The notes under the pieces: model-generated
The model's input: the letters and a program-made list of their open reading frames with translations, nothing else
What the model was told of the DNA's origin: nothing
Database searches by the model: none
Program-made: the position numbers and the translations under genes
Shown: positions 46,243 to 58,294 of the stretch, piece after piece
Position numbering within the stretch: the first letter of the stretch is position 1
Layout: every line of letters begins with the position of its first letter
NCBI GenBank assembly: GCA_003013855.2
Contig: ML058384.1
Coordinates: 19,168,176 to 19,232,175, forward strand
Origin: Liriodendron chinense
Taxonomy: Eukaryota > Streptophyta > Magnoliopsida > Magnoliales > Magnoliaceae
Reading direction: 5' to 3'
Length of the DNA: 64,000 bases

Positions 46243-47362
46243 GTAGGTAGGTTAGGATTTCTTTTTGCATTTAAGATTGAATAAGCCTCATTGAGACAAT
46301 CGAAGATGCTAGAATTGATCAACTTGCTACCTCAGGTACTCTCATTCTCACTCTCCTTTGTGAGAATGAGATTGCTCTCATGTCATGCATATTGCATATC
46401 TTATTACATTGAGGACAATGTAAGATTTTGGTTGGGGGGTGAGATTCCTTAGATGAATCTACTAGCTTTTGTGACATTTCGAGCAATTATGTAGAAATTT
46501 TTTTATTTTTCTAAAATTCAAAACTCTTTTGGAAAATGTTGTTTCTATGCATTCAAGATGATATGAGTATAAGAGGAGGAGATACGAAGTGAGTGATGTT
46601 GCAAGCTTTGAACTTCTCTTAATATAATGGTTTTATATGTGAATTCCCCTATTTATATGATTGATAGAAAATATGAACACCTTTATACCTAGTTCACATT
46701 ACACGATTTTCATGGGTTGAAAGGATTATGTGATTTGTAGATTAGCTAGACTTAGATTTAAGGTGTTGAGGAACCAAGCCAGGGTACTTTGTCCATCCTT
46801 GTCCATGGGAAAATAACGAAAGATATGGATTTCTAAAAATCCTATCTAATGTAAAAGAAAAAGGAAAAGGAAGGATGAAATTGGGAATGATGGAAAAATG
46901 GTAGAAAATTTCGATTAGGGCTACCTACTACCAACCGAGGGATGGTCTACCCGTAACCAAAGCCGGAAATGGGACGTAGTGTGAAAGCCGTCGGAAGGAC
47001 GGTAAGACAAATTCCTGTCATAGGCTTGTTGTTGCTCTATACACCTTGAGATCTATAGTTTAGCTGATCTATAAAGAAGATAAGCCCAGAAACTCATGAG
47101 ATGAACTTTCACTATGCACACTAGGTTGAATTTGTTCGAGTTCTTCTATTCATCAATCAATCAGCGAGAATTTCATATGGACACTTATTATGTTTTGAGA
47201 GTTTAAGGTTTCAACCTCTATCACCTAATTTTTCTGACTTTTACACTTGTGTGTCTTGGGATGTGTAGAAGAATAGTTTCTAAAGGAGAGTTGGTTTTTG
47301 GAGAATTGAACTTGTTTCACGCATGTTTTGCTCGGGACTAGCAAAATGCTGGTTGGGGGGTG
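46243..47362 (+). other. A3 3' non-coding segment with two polypurine tracts
   Basis: It is homologous to the A2 segment 22239-23350 in opposite orientation. The first tract GGTTGGGGGGTG lies at about 46430-46441. The second, GGTTGGGGGGTG at 47351-47362, abuts the LTR and is the functional PPT by position. Confidence 0.75.
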
Positions 47363-49481
47363 TGTTGAGCTCTTAATTGTGCATATTCTAACCCCAATTT
47401 ATCACTTATCATGCAAGATTTTCATGATTTAAAGACTAATCAAATACATTTTTTGCGATTGTAGGAATGAGAGTGGCTTGGTTCAATTGGTGACCAAAAG
47501 GGCACATTTAGAAGCCTTTGATGAAGGCCCAAGGTGGACCAAAGAATGATGAAGAAAGAGAGGAGGATGAGGAAGAAAGAAGGAAAGAAAAGAAAGAAGA
47601 AATAAAGCAGAAAATGGGGTCCGACCGGTCAAGACCGGTCAGCCAAACAGGCCCCGACCGGTCAAGACCGGTCGGCCAACACTACTGCCCTCTACAGAAG
47701 CTGCTGGAACAGGTCCCGACTGGTCTTGACCGGTCGGCTAGCCCTGTCCGACCGGTCTTGACCGGTCAGCCATGTAAATTTCAGTTTCCAGATTCCAAAC
47801 AGCAGGCCATTCCCATTTCTGATTTTTCGGACCCATTTTCTGGGTCCATCTTGATGATATTTGGAAATCCAACATGTCCATGTCGAAGAGGAGCTCGACG
47901 CCGAACTAACCTAAGTGGTTTTGTGTCGATCGGAGCTACAGATTGATTGTGGTGGCCAAAACAATACGAACTGTCCAGAAAGTTCCAGATTTCGCTGTTC
48001 CACTCTGGGCCGGTCCAGGTGACTCATCATTGATGATATGAAGAATCTACTTTGACCATCTTTTAGACCATATCCATATATGAATAACCACAAAGTTTCA
48101 GATCAAAGGGATGTGTGGTTTGATCGTACCGGTTGAAGAAAGATGGACCATCCAGAAAGATCCAACTGCGCAGAGTTTATAAAAGCCCTAATTGTTCTAA
48201 TTTTCGGACCACATTCTGGGATTTTTTTTACAATCTAATCCTTCTATCACGTAGAGGAGGAAGTTTTCTACTAATGTTCAAAATTTGGGATCAATCCGAC
48301 ATCTGTACACTCCGGAGCGTTGAAAGCAAGATGACTGGTTCTGAAGGTACCCGAAGTGCGCGATTTTGAGAGGCAGTCGGTGATCTGATTCGTGGGCCCA
48401 TTCAGAGGATAATCTTGGAAATCTAAATCATCTATGAGGAAGATCACATTACAAGGAAGCTATAAATCAATTTTGAAGGCAATCCAACCATTGGTTAAGC
48501 CGTACCAAGCGAAACAAATTCTGCTATGTTGCTGTATAATTGCTGCACTATAAAAGGAGGTGCTCTCTTCTATTCCAGGGCAACCAAGGACGTGGGGAGC
48601 AAGGAGTTCAAGTCATAGGAGGCTTCCTAGCCTTCTCCAGCTAGTTTTTCTTCCTTTCTTAGTTTTAGTTTTATTTTTAATATGCTTTTCATTAGCTAAT
48701 CTCTTAGCTAGAGTTAAGAGGTGAACCTTATAGTTTTCTTAGATTGTTTAATTCGTTTTATTGGTTTTAAAGTTGGAATTCATGATTATGAACTATGGTT
48801 TGAAGTTTATACAAGCTTTAAGTAGTTTTTCTTAGTCATGATGACTCATAGATGTTTGGGAGAATTACTTAAATTCTTAATTGATTTGCATCAGTCTAGA
48901 CCTGTATGATCCGAGGAATTGGAGTGCGCTCTAGTACTATGATCTTTATGTGGGGACTTCCTACCAAAGTTCTACTTTTCTGAATTTCTTTAATATGTAT
49001 GGATTGTGCATGTGATTTGAATCAAGTTCAAATCATGATCTAGCCTTGTCTTGTGACAGGACTTGAGGATGGTTATGATTGTGAACTGAACTTTTTAGAA
49101 TGGGGAATGACCTATGCAATTGAGCATGCTCAGCTCAGCCTACATTGAGTGAATCCTATGCATTGAACTTACATATGACAGATTGTTTGGTTTAACAGCT
49201 CTATCATCCGACTAGATAGATCTTAATATCGATTCTAGTTGAGAAAGTGAGAAACCATAGCGAATTATGCATCTAAGGAGAGCCTATAAGTGGATCCTTG
49301 ATGCTCTAGTTATCTTTCCATTATCAGATTTTCTATTTTATGTTCAAAACCAATTTCACAAACCTCTTTAGATTCTAGTTATTAGGATAAGTTGGAATTG
49401 TTTACTTCCTTCCCTATGGATCGACCTCGGTCTTACCGAGATTATTACTACATCGCAACCCTACACTTGGGGAAGCGAACA
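47363..49481 (+). repeat. A3 3' LTR (2.12 kb)
   Basis: It starts TGTTGAGCTC and ends GGAAGCGAACA. The palindrome cluster is at 47618-47773, TATA (CTATAAAAGG) at 48548-48557, and the conserved 3' part at 48900-49480 matches A1 4912-5560 in reverse. Confidence 0.93.
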
Positions 49482-51921
49482 CTTACAGCCCACTTCACCC
49501 GGGCGGATAAGGTCACACCCCTTTCCAACCGACCTCGACACAGTGAGAGACGCGGCCTACTGGTATTTGGCACATGGGCGCTCATGTTATCCACTCAGTC
49601 TCGACGCTGGAGCATCCTACTGGTACCACAGGGTTTAGGGACTTTCACCCAAGGACATCCATAGCGCCCACGTACTAGAACAAGTTTCTGGTGTCCAATA
49701 CTGCCAACCATGATGTGACTATGGTGGCCACCACCCTGATGCTGCTAGGGTGTGAAAGCAATCGTGACATACATAATGCGAAATGCATGAGTCATACAAT
49801 CCAAATCATGCACCAAACTTACGCATACTGCGCAATCATGTGGGGCGACCCTGTCTCACATGGGTCCCCTAAGTATAACAAGCAAACTAGCATATGCTAT
49901 GGTTAATCATGATCCATAACAGGCATACAAATGATGCGTGTGGGCATATGAATGAGCATGGTATTCATTATACTAAGCATGTTATCAGTGTGACATATCA
50001 AGCTAATCATACTAGCATGTTACCAAACATATCATGTAGCATTAGCCTTAAAAGGCCCAATATATACATAGAGAGTGGGACCCGGACTGTGGGTCCCATT
50101 GGAAATGTAAAAGTCTTCCTGGAATAGCCCACTTGAGACCACATCGGCCCCATACTTGGGCCTGCACATACAAGGTAGGTCGACAAAATGTATGTACGGC
50201 ATGGATAAATCATATACATCATCGTGGAGCTAATAGATACATCACGTTGGGACCCATAGGGTGGGCCACCTGCTGGGCAGCGTGGTACCCATCTAGTCCC
50301 AATAAGTTTTGAATCAAGTAGATATTTGTGTTTTCTCCTTCATCCATATCCATGTGATCTTATGAACCGGTTGGATGGCAAATAAACATCACTGTAAAAC
50401 CTAGAAAGGTTTCAATGTTGGAAATCATTATCCCCACTATAGCATGGTCCACTTGACATTAGGATATGCTTAAATTTTGGGCTCGGCCACTTATGAAACA
50501 GGTTAGATGACAATTAAACATCACTGTAGGGCTGGGAAGGTTTCAACGGTAGAGATCATTATTCCCACTGTTGACCCGTGGCATGGCCCACTAAAATGAG
50601 CTGGAAAACATATGGACGGGATAGGTAAAGCACATACATTCTAGGTGGGCCCAACGAATGGGGCCCATAGGGTGGCGCCCACAAGGTTGCTGGGTAGCAG
50701 CGTCCCCTGGACGCTGTCTGTCCAGCGACCCCGTTCTTTTCTTCTTCCTTTTTTTTTTATTCGTTCTCACCAAGTGGGGCCCACAGAAGTTCTCGGTCAA
50801 GCTGATATTTTTGTTTTTCCTCCTTCCATGCATGTATGAACTTATGAACAGATTGGATCTCAGATAAACATCACGGTGGGCCATAAGAAGGTTTCAACGG
50901 TAGGGCCATTGTCCCTACTGTTTTCTGTGGTGGGGCCCCCTTGAGACTTGGATCTGACTCATTCTTGGGGTCATGCCCTAAAATGATCTCCCCAACTGGA
51001 TGGACGGTGTGGATACAGCATATGCATCATGGTGGGACCCACGAGTGGGCCACCAGCTGGCAGTACGCCCAGCGTCAGAGGCAGAGCCTCGTTTCTTTCC
51101 TTTTTCTTCTTTTCTTTTTTTTTCTTGTACTTATATCAAGTGGGGCCCACATGGGTCTGATCCACTCCGTTCATCAGGTTCCCCATCTCATGGGGGACCC
51201 AATAAGCCCAATATTGGGCATACAAATCGGTCTAGAAACATTAAGGTGGGCCAAATGATTTCTGACAGTAGAAATCATTGTTTCCACTGTTTTGTGCGGT
51301 GCGGTCCACTTAAGATTTGGATCTGGCTCATCCTTGGGCCCTAGCCCTAAAATGATATGGGAAAACAAGTGGACGGCATGGATGGAACACAAACATCAAG
51401 GTGGGTCCCACGAGTAGGGACCCATTAAAGCGTCCCAGTGACGCTGGACGTTCAAGCGTCAGAACGTCCAGACGCTGGACGTCCAGTGCCTCTTTGATTT
51501 TTTTGTTTCTTTTTTTTTATTTGTGGTCATTTCAAGTGGGGCCCACTTAGGGACAATCCACCCCATTCATCATGTTCCCCAGATCGTTGGGGTCCTAACA
51601 AGCCCAATATTGGGCAGGTGATGTGGTCCACAAACATCACGGTGGGCCCAAGAAGCCTCAACAGTAGGCTTCATTAACCTTACTGTTTGCAATGGTGTGG
51701 TCCACCTGAGATCTGGATCTTCTTCATTTTTGGCGTCCTGCCATAAAATGGGATGGAGAAACAGCTGGACGGCGTGGATTAGATGCATACATCAAAGTGG
51801 GTCCCACGAGTGGGGACCCTGCCCAACGCCCAAAAGGGCTTCTTAGCCCACGTGCTACTGGGCAGCAGCGCCCTCTGGACGCTGTCTGTCCAGCGGCAGC
51901 TCTTCCTCTTTTTTTTTTTCC

Positions 51922-51924
<3 letters not shown>

Positions 51925-51962
<38 letters not shown>
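51925..51962. repeat. (ATT)n microsatellite in the 5' LTR
   Basis: Counterpart of 37161-37193. Ile- or Asn-repeat ORFs here are artefacts. Confidence 0.95.
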
Positions 51963-51964
<2 letters not shown>

Positions 51965-52784
51965 AGGTGGGGCCCATTCATGGATGATCCAATCCATCCA
52001 TCAGGTTGTCCACCACCAAATGGGCCCAAAAGAAAAGGAAAATGAAAGGAAGGAAGAAAATGGGGGATTTATGTACCCCTTGCACTCACCTCGAAGGATG
52101 GACGGTTGGATTGAATCGGGCTGACGATCGGACGATCCGGACGGTGTGGATGATGGTTGGGGCCCTCCAAGCTTGGATCTCCACCCTTAATCTCTCTAAT
52201 CTCTCTCTACTTCTCTCAAATCTCTCAAATCTCTTTCTCTTTCTATTCTTTCTCTCTCCTCTCTCTCTCAAATCTCTAGAGTTGGAATGAGCTCTCCTCT
52301 CCCCCTACGTATGGACTTGTAGGGGGGGGGGGGGGAGAGAGAGGAAGCATGGGGTCATGGGTGATGATGATGGTGCATGGGAGGGACGGTATGGGAGGTA
52401 TGGGCCTTGGTTGACTTTGGAGGAGAGAGGGATGGGGGGTATAGTGTGTGTAGAGTAGGGGTATGGGGTGAGTAGAGTAGGGGTATGGGTTTGATTGATT
52501 TGACATATTCTTGGGATTTGTGCAAGTGGGGCCCAAGACACAAGCACGTTGCGCGGCCCACCTCGGATTACGCGATTGATCATAACTTTCACACCGGGTA
52601 TCGCAATGGGGCATGCCGTGCGGCGTTGGAATCGCAGCGCCTACGAGGTCGCCGGGGTATAGGTCTTGGGTCGATGCGGTACTAAAACAGGGTCGCGATC
52701 AAGGCTTGCTAATCTGGTCCATCCGGGACGTTCCGGCACCGAAAATTAAGAGTACGGAGGGCAAATAAGGGTACGGGTCTTACA

Positions 52785-55402
52785 GGCAGTGTGCCAAAGT
52801 ACGCTGCTTGGAGCATGGCACCCAAATGGGCTACAAGAGTTTTGAATCTAACTGATATTTTTATTTTCTCCTTCATCCATATCCATGTGATCTTATGAAC
52901 AGGTTGAATGACGGATAAACATCAATGTAGGGCTGGAAAGGTTTCAACGGTGGAGATCATTATTCCCGCTGTTTCAGTGGCGTTGTCCACTTGAGGTTTG
53001 GATATGCTTAAATTTTGGCTCAGCCACTAAAATGAGATGGAAAAACATAGGGACGGAATAGATAAAGCGCATACATTCTAGGTGGGTCCCACTAGTGGGC
53101 CACCTGCTGGGCAGCCCAGCCAACACACGTGTGTGAGCCAGGTTGGATCTCAAATAAACATCATGGTGGGCCATAAAAAGGGTTTCAAACTGTCCGTACT
53201 GTTTTCTGTGGTGGGGCCCCCTTGAGACTTGGATTTGACTCAATCTTGGGGTCATGCCCTAAAATGATCTCCCCAAAAGGATGGACGGTGTGGATACAGC
53301 ACATGCATCATGGTGGGACCCACGAGTGGGCCACCAGCCGGCCTCATGAGCAGCGTACCTGGACGCTGGTAAGCCCAGCGTCAGAGGCGTTGCCTCTTCT
53401 TTCCTCTTTCTTCTTCTTTTTTTTGTACTTATATCAAGTGGGGCCCACATGGGTCTGATCCACTCCGTTCATCAGGTTCCCCATCTCATGGGGGACCCAA
53501 TAAGCCCAATATTGGGTATATGATTCGGTCTAGAAACTTCAAAGTGGGCCAAAGAATTTCTGACAGTAAAAATCCTCATTTCCACTGTTTTATACGGTGC
53601 GGTCCACTTAAGATTTAGATCGGGTTCGTACTTGGGCCCTAGCCCTAAACTGGACTGGAGAAATAGATGGACGGTGTGGATGGAACACAAACATCAAGGT
53701 GGGTCCCACGAGTGGGGACCCATTCAACCGTTCAGGTGACGCTGGATTGTTCCAGCGTTCTGACGCTGTGAACGTCCAGCGTCCCAACCATTTTTTTTCC
53801 TTAGTTTATATCAAGTGGGGCCCACTTGGAGACGATCCACTCCGCTCATCAGATTATTCAGCTCCTTGGGGACTTAATGAGCCCAATATTGGGCAGGTGG
53901 AACAGTCTACAAATGTCACGGTGGGCCCAAGAACTTTTGACAATGGGCATCCTTGCCTCCACTGTTTCTTGCGGTGCGGCCCACTTAAGATTTGAATCTG
54001 CTTCATATTTGGGCCTTAGCCCTAAAATGATATGGGAAAACAGATAGACGGTATGGATACAACAAAAACATCAAGGTGGGTCCCACGAGTGGGGACCCCA
54101 TTCCAACCGTCCTGACGCTGGACGGTTCCAGCGTCCCAGACAGCTGTGAACGTCCAGCGTCTGGACGTTATATTTTTTTTTCTTCTTTTTTTCTCTCTTA
54201 GCTTATTTCAGGTGGGGCCCACTTAGGGAAGATCCAATCCATTCAACAGGTTTTCCCAGCTCGTTAGGGACCAAATAAGCCCAATATTGGGCAGGTGATT
54301 CCGTCTGCAAACATCACGGTGGGCCACGGAAGTTTCAACAGTGGACATCGTATTCTCCACTGTTTTCGATGGTGTGGTCCACCTGAGATCTGGATTTACT
54401 CCATTTTTGGTACCCAGCCTTAAAATGGGCTGGAGAAACAGACGGGCGGCGTGGATCAAATACATGCAGCAAGGTGGGTCCCACGAGTGGGGACCCCGCT
54501 CAACGCCCAAAAGGGGCTCTAGCCAACGCGCTGTTGGGCAGCAGCGTCCTCTGGACGCTGTCTGTCCAGCGGCACTCTCTCCCCTCTTCTTTTTTTATAT
54601 CTTTTTTATTTTTATTTATTTTATTAGTAAGTGGGGCCCATTCATGGATGATCCAGCCTATCCATCTCATTGCCCATCATAAGGTGGGCCCAAGGAAGGA
54701 AAATGAAAGATAAACGAGAAAAATGGGGGAAGTTTGCACTCACTATGATGGTTGGACGGTTGGATTGCCGATCGGACGATCCGGATGACGATCGGGGTCC
54801 TCCAAGCTTGATCTCCTCCTTCAACCTCTCTCTTTCTCTCTTGATCTCCCTCTAAATCTCTCTCTAAACTCACTCAATCTCTCAAATCTCTTTCTTCTCT
54901 CTCTCTCTCTCAAATCTTGGAATATGAGAAGGCCACCCCCCCTACGTATGGCTCTTGTATGGGAAGAGGGGGGTGCATGATGTAATGATGATGATGATGG
55001 GAGAGGACATGGGAGGAATGGGTTAGAGTTGACTTTGGTGAGAGAGGAATGGGATAGGTATGGTGTGTGTAGGCTAGGGTAATGATAGGGGTATGGGTGA
55101 GGGTGATGGTGATTGATTTGACATGTTGTTGGGATTTGTGCAAGTGGGGCCCACGCCACACGCGTGTTGCGCGACCCACCTCGGATTACACAAAAGTACG
55201 CATCTTTCACACCGGGTATCGCAATGAGGCGTGCCGCGCGGCGTTGGAATCGCAGCGCCTACGCGGTCGCCGGGGTATAGGTCTTGGGTCGTTGCGGTAC
55301 TAAATCAGGGTCGCGATCAAGGCTCGCTAATCTGGTCCGTCTGAGACGTACCGGTACCGGAAACTAAACGTATGGAGGGCAATTCAGGGTACAGGTCTTA
55401 CA
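52785..55402 (-). repeat. Partial chromovirus LTR abutting the 5' LTR
   Basis: It begins GGCAGTGTGCC at the position homologous to 35481 in the LTR and runs to the true LTR end (GGTCTTACA, 55402), next to the outer ATTTG. It is clearly more diverged from the two other copies than they are from each other. It contains five modules with CCACTTGAG-type starts at 52987, 53219, 53604, 53981 and 54379. A TATA-like or CT-rich stretch (54820-54910) is shared with 37430-37500. Confidence 0.85.
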
Positions 55403-55407
55403 ATTTG

Positions 55408-56347
55408 AGGCTCATTCCCAACCTATGCAAGGCATCTTCCTTGTGCTTTAACACAAGATTGGAGCATTCCAAGCTCATGAAGAAGATGACCTTCATCCCC
55501 TCTTGATCTCTAGAGTTTGGAACCTTCTTGACTGGCATATCCTTGTCTAAAACTCTAAGATGAGATCATTGTAGGAGAGAACCTCTAGGCAACCCATTCT
55601 CATTAGTTGTAGAGTTCTCAAACCTACCCTTCTATCACCTTGGGTATCTCATAGGCATCACATGCAAGGTGTTTGATCAAGTGTGGCTTGAGGCATTGAC
55701 GATGCAACGACAACACAATCGTGGGAGCAAGGGAAGCTGATTGAAGCACGGGAGAGCGGAGATCAAGCAACCCAAATCGACGCTGAACAAGGGGCTCATC
55801 CGACAAGTAAGGTTGTCCTTTTTTAGAGTCCATTTAGAGTTTGTTTATCAAACTCAATCTAGGGACGTTAGCCATTCCTTGGCCCATTAGCTGGGCCTAA
55901 ATAAAGTCTCCAAGGGGTAGCCTCTGACACGGGAGTGAACGTGCGTCGTGTTGAGAGTTAGTCTATGTCCAAAACTCCGTTCGGGTTGAGAATTAGCCCT
56001 TTGTCCAAAACTCCGGTTAGGGTTGAGAGGTGAACTGGTAAAACCTCTGTGTAAAGGTTGAGAGGTGAACCTCATTTAAAACCTTCAATAGTGAATGCCG
56101 ATGTGCTCAAAGGAGTTGAGTACTTGAACCGAGAGTGGAGTAGACCCACCACTATACATACTTGTGTTTGTGATTGTATTGAGCACATTGATATCTTAGC
56201 ATTGGATGTTTAATTGGTTAATTATGAATGCTTGATAGGAATGTATGCAAGGCACTAGTTTGGCACATCCACACACAAGATGTACTTTCACTAGGTGTGT
56301 AGACTTGAGCTCAATGATCCATTCTCATAAGTCTACATAGGTTGCAT
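55408..56347 (+). repeat. C1 right LTR, second segment
   Basis: It resumes the LTR after the chromovirus (AGGCTCATTCCCAACC) and ends at TGCAT (56343-56347), where C2 inserted. Confidence 0.9.
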
Positions 56348-58280
56348 TGTTAGTGCACTTTTTCGTGGCATACTAGTGCACCTTGTTTGTCAGTTACTTA
56401 GGTCAGTGAGTCTAGTGTAGGTTGAGCCTAATGAAGACGAAGACCGAAGACTCAAGTGACCCTGCAGCATCAAGGAAGAAAAAACGGGTAAAAGTGATGC
56501 GTTGGTGTGCCTTAACCTTGACCAAAACCTAACCCTTAACCTCTTAGATGACTTACACCAACTAGGTATACCCTTAGTCATCATCATTAGTCTTAGAACT
56601 CCATGAAAAACATGATAAGTTAGACTAATTAAAGAGGTGGAAGCTGCTGTAATCAAAACAGCTCAAACAGTAGTTTTCGATTGATCTCCGATCATTCGGA
56701 CATTGGCTCCGATAGGACTCCGATCAATTGGACAGAAGTTCTGATCAATCGAAAATTGTTCCAGCAACCTTGAAAATCCACTGGACATATTTTCGATCAA
56801 TTGGACAGTATTCCGATCCATCGGAAGGGGTCAGTCTGATCAATCGGAATATCCTCTAGAGAATTCTCTGGACTAAATTTCGATCAATCGGACATGTCTC
56901 CGATCAATCGGACTGGTCTCCGATCAATCGGACATTCTTCCAATCAATCGGAGATGCGCGAATCTGCCCGTTTTTTGACCGTTGGAAGAAAATCTATTTA
57001 AAGATGGGGATTCATTTTCGAGAAAAAGAGAGGAGATTTTGAGGAGATAGAAGCCACCATTGCTAGAGACCATCAGATGCTCTATACCAAACCCATAGCA
57101 AGTCATTCTCCTTGTGTTTTCATCACAAGCTTGGGCCATTCAATGGCATCTTGAGAATGGACTTGTTCCCCCTTGATTCCTAGGGTTTAGACACCTTGAT
57201 CATTGTTAAATCCCTTGTCTAAACACTACCTAGGAGTCCATATAGGTGTATTCCTCTAGGAAACCTATTTCCTACCATTTGTAGAGGATTCACCATTCCC
57301 TAGCACCTTGAGCATCTCTAATGGAGCATCACATGCAAGGTAGCTGATCTTAGAGCTGAAGCCTTGGAAAAGCAGCAGCGTCACAAATCGAGGGAGCACA
57401 AGGGGAACTAATTCAAGCACGGGAGAGCGAGAAGAAGCAACCCAAAGCGGCGCTACAAAGGGGCTCAATCTAACAAGTAAGGTTGTCTTGTTAGGAGTCC
57501 ATCCACTCAATTCCCTGTGGGTGTTGAGTGTAGACTTTGTTTGACAAACTCGATCTAGGGTCGTTAGCCGATCCTTGGCCTGTTAGTCGGCCTAAATTCA
57601 GGGACGTCAGCCGTTCCTTGGCTCGTTAGTCGGCCTAAACAAAGTCTCCAAGGGCGAGCCACCAACACGGGTGCAAACGTGTAGGTTGGGAGGAACCTAT
57701 AAACTCCCCGGTTGGGTGGATCCGAGTTAAAACACCTTGGTTGGGAGGAACCAGATTTAAACTTCCCAGTGAATGCCGGTGTGCTCAAAGGGGTTGAGTA
57801 CTTGAACCGGGAGTGGAGTAGACAAGTAGTTGAACCACTATACATCCTTGTGTTTGTGATTGTTCTTGAGCACATTTCTCTTTATGCATTGTGTTTAATT
57901 GGTTAATTATGAATGATTAGTTAGGAATGCATGCTAGGCACTTGATAGGCACGTCCACACTCACAAGATGTACTTTCACTTCCTCATGTTGACTTGAGCA
58001 TTTCTTGATCCATCCTCTATAGTCCACATGAGTTGTTTAGACTAGGTTGCTGATTGCACTTATCGTTTGCTAGTCTCTTGATTGGACCCACTTAGGTTTG
58101 GAAGTCAAAGTGTTAATCGCTTACGTAGTTTAATTTGTTGAGTTGTTTAAGTAGGCGAAAAGAGTTTTAAAAAGGTCCTAATCACCCCCTCCTATAGGTT
58201 TAGCCATAATTCTAGTTGCTCTTTAAGCTTTCGCACGTGTATGCATAGGGTGTCGTGTTAGACTACCTGACGTAATTTCA
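56348..58280 (+). repeat. C2 5' LTR (1.93 kb)
   Basis: It starts TGTTAGTGCAC and ends CGTAATTTCA. The palindrome cassette is at about 56676-56957, with TATA-like CTATTTAAAG at about 56994-57003. Confidence 0.93.
56676..56957. repeat. CCGATC/ATCGG palindrome cluster in the C2 5' LTR
   Basis: Repeats of TCCGAT, centre CA, ATCGGA (for example at about 56899, 56919 and 56940), with degenerate copies upstream. The counterpart in the 3' LTR is at 59715-59950. It occupies the same LTR offset as the ACCGGT cluster of C1. Confidence 0.9.
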
Positions 58281-58281
58281 A

Positions 58282-58294
58282 TTGGTATCAGAGC
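58282..58294 (+). promoter_or_regulatory. C2 primer-binding site, initiator-Met tRNA type
   Basis: TTGGTATCAGAGC lies one base after the LTR end at 58280. Confidence 0.92.

Larger units (their letters stand above)
44915..49481 (+). mobile_element. Rearranged Athila-like element A3 (5' LTR mostly deleted)
   Basis: It is flanked by CTTAC at 44910-44914 and 49482-49486. The 5' LTR survives only as 238 nt (44915-45152). At an AAGAAAGAAGA run it joins internal DNA, so the primer site, gag and pol are gone. The 3' LTR (47363-49481) is full length with PPT before it. Intact outer termini with a clean duplication suggest deletion after integration, or integration of an already deleted copy. Confidence 0.9.
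44173..52784 (-). repeat. Chromovirus 5' LTR (about 4.06 kb once A3 is removed)
   Basis: The boundaries are TGTCACGCACC at 44173 and GGTCTTACA at 52784. It is interrupted by A3 (44915-49481, CTTAC duplicated). 50281-52784 is nearly identical to 35486-38009 of the 3' LTR. The modules and CAGCGTCC hairpins are repeated as there, except that one hairpin (at 36273-36290) is deleted here at 51070. Confidence 0.87.
32015..55402 (-). mobile_element. Tekay/Del-type chromovirus composite (Ty3/gypsy)
   Basis: It is flanked by ATTTG at 32010-32014 and 55403-55407. In minus-strand order it has a partial LTR (55402-52785), a full LTR (52784-44173, holding A3), a tRNA-iMet primer site, gag, protease, RT, an inserted Athila LTR segment, RNase H, integrase with chromodomain, and a 3' LTR (38009-32015). 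LTR ends on the minus strand are TGTAAGACC and GGTGCGTGACA or GGGGCGTGACA. Long LTRs and a C-terminal chromodomain fit the Tekay/Del branch. The extra partial LTR shows a second event (see findings). Confidence 0.88.

Noticed and set aside
51779..52045. ORFs with long Ile, Asn or Leu runs (also 36957-37275)
   Set aside because: They are translations of the (ATT)n microsatellite in an LTR, present on both strands and in several frames.
52785..55402. Solo LTR interpretation of the right-hand LTR piece alone
   Set aside because: It has only one true LTR end and no duplication of its own; the outer ATTTG pairs it with 32015, so it belongs to the composite.
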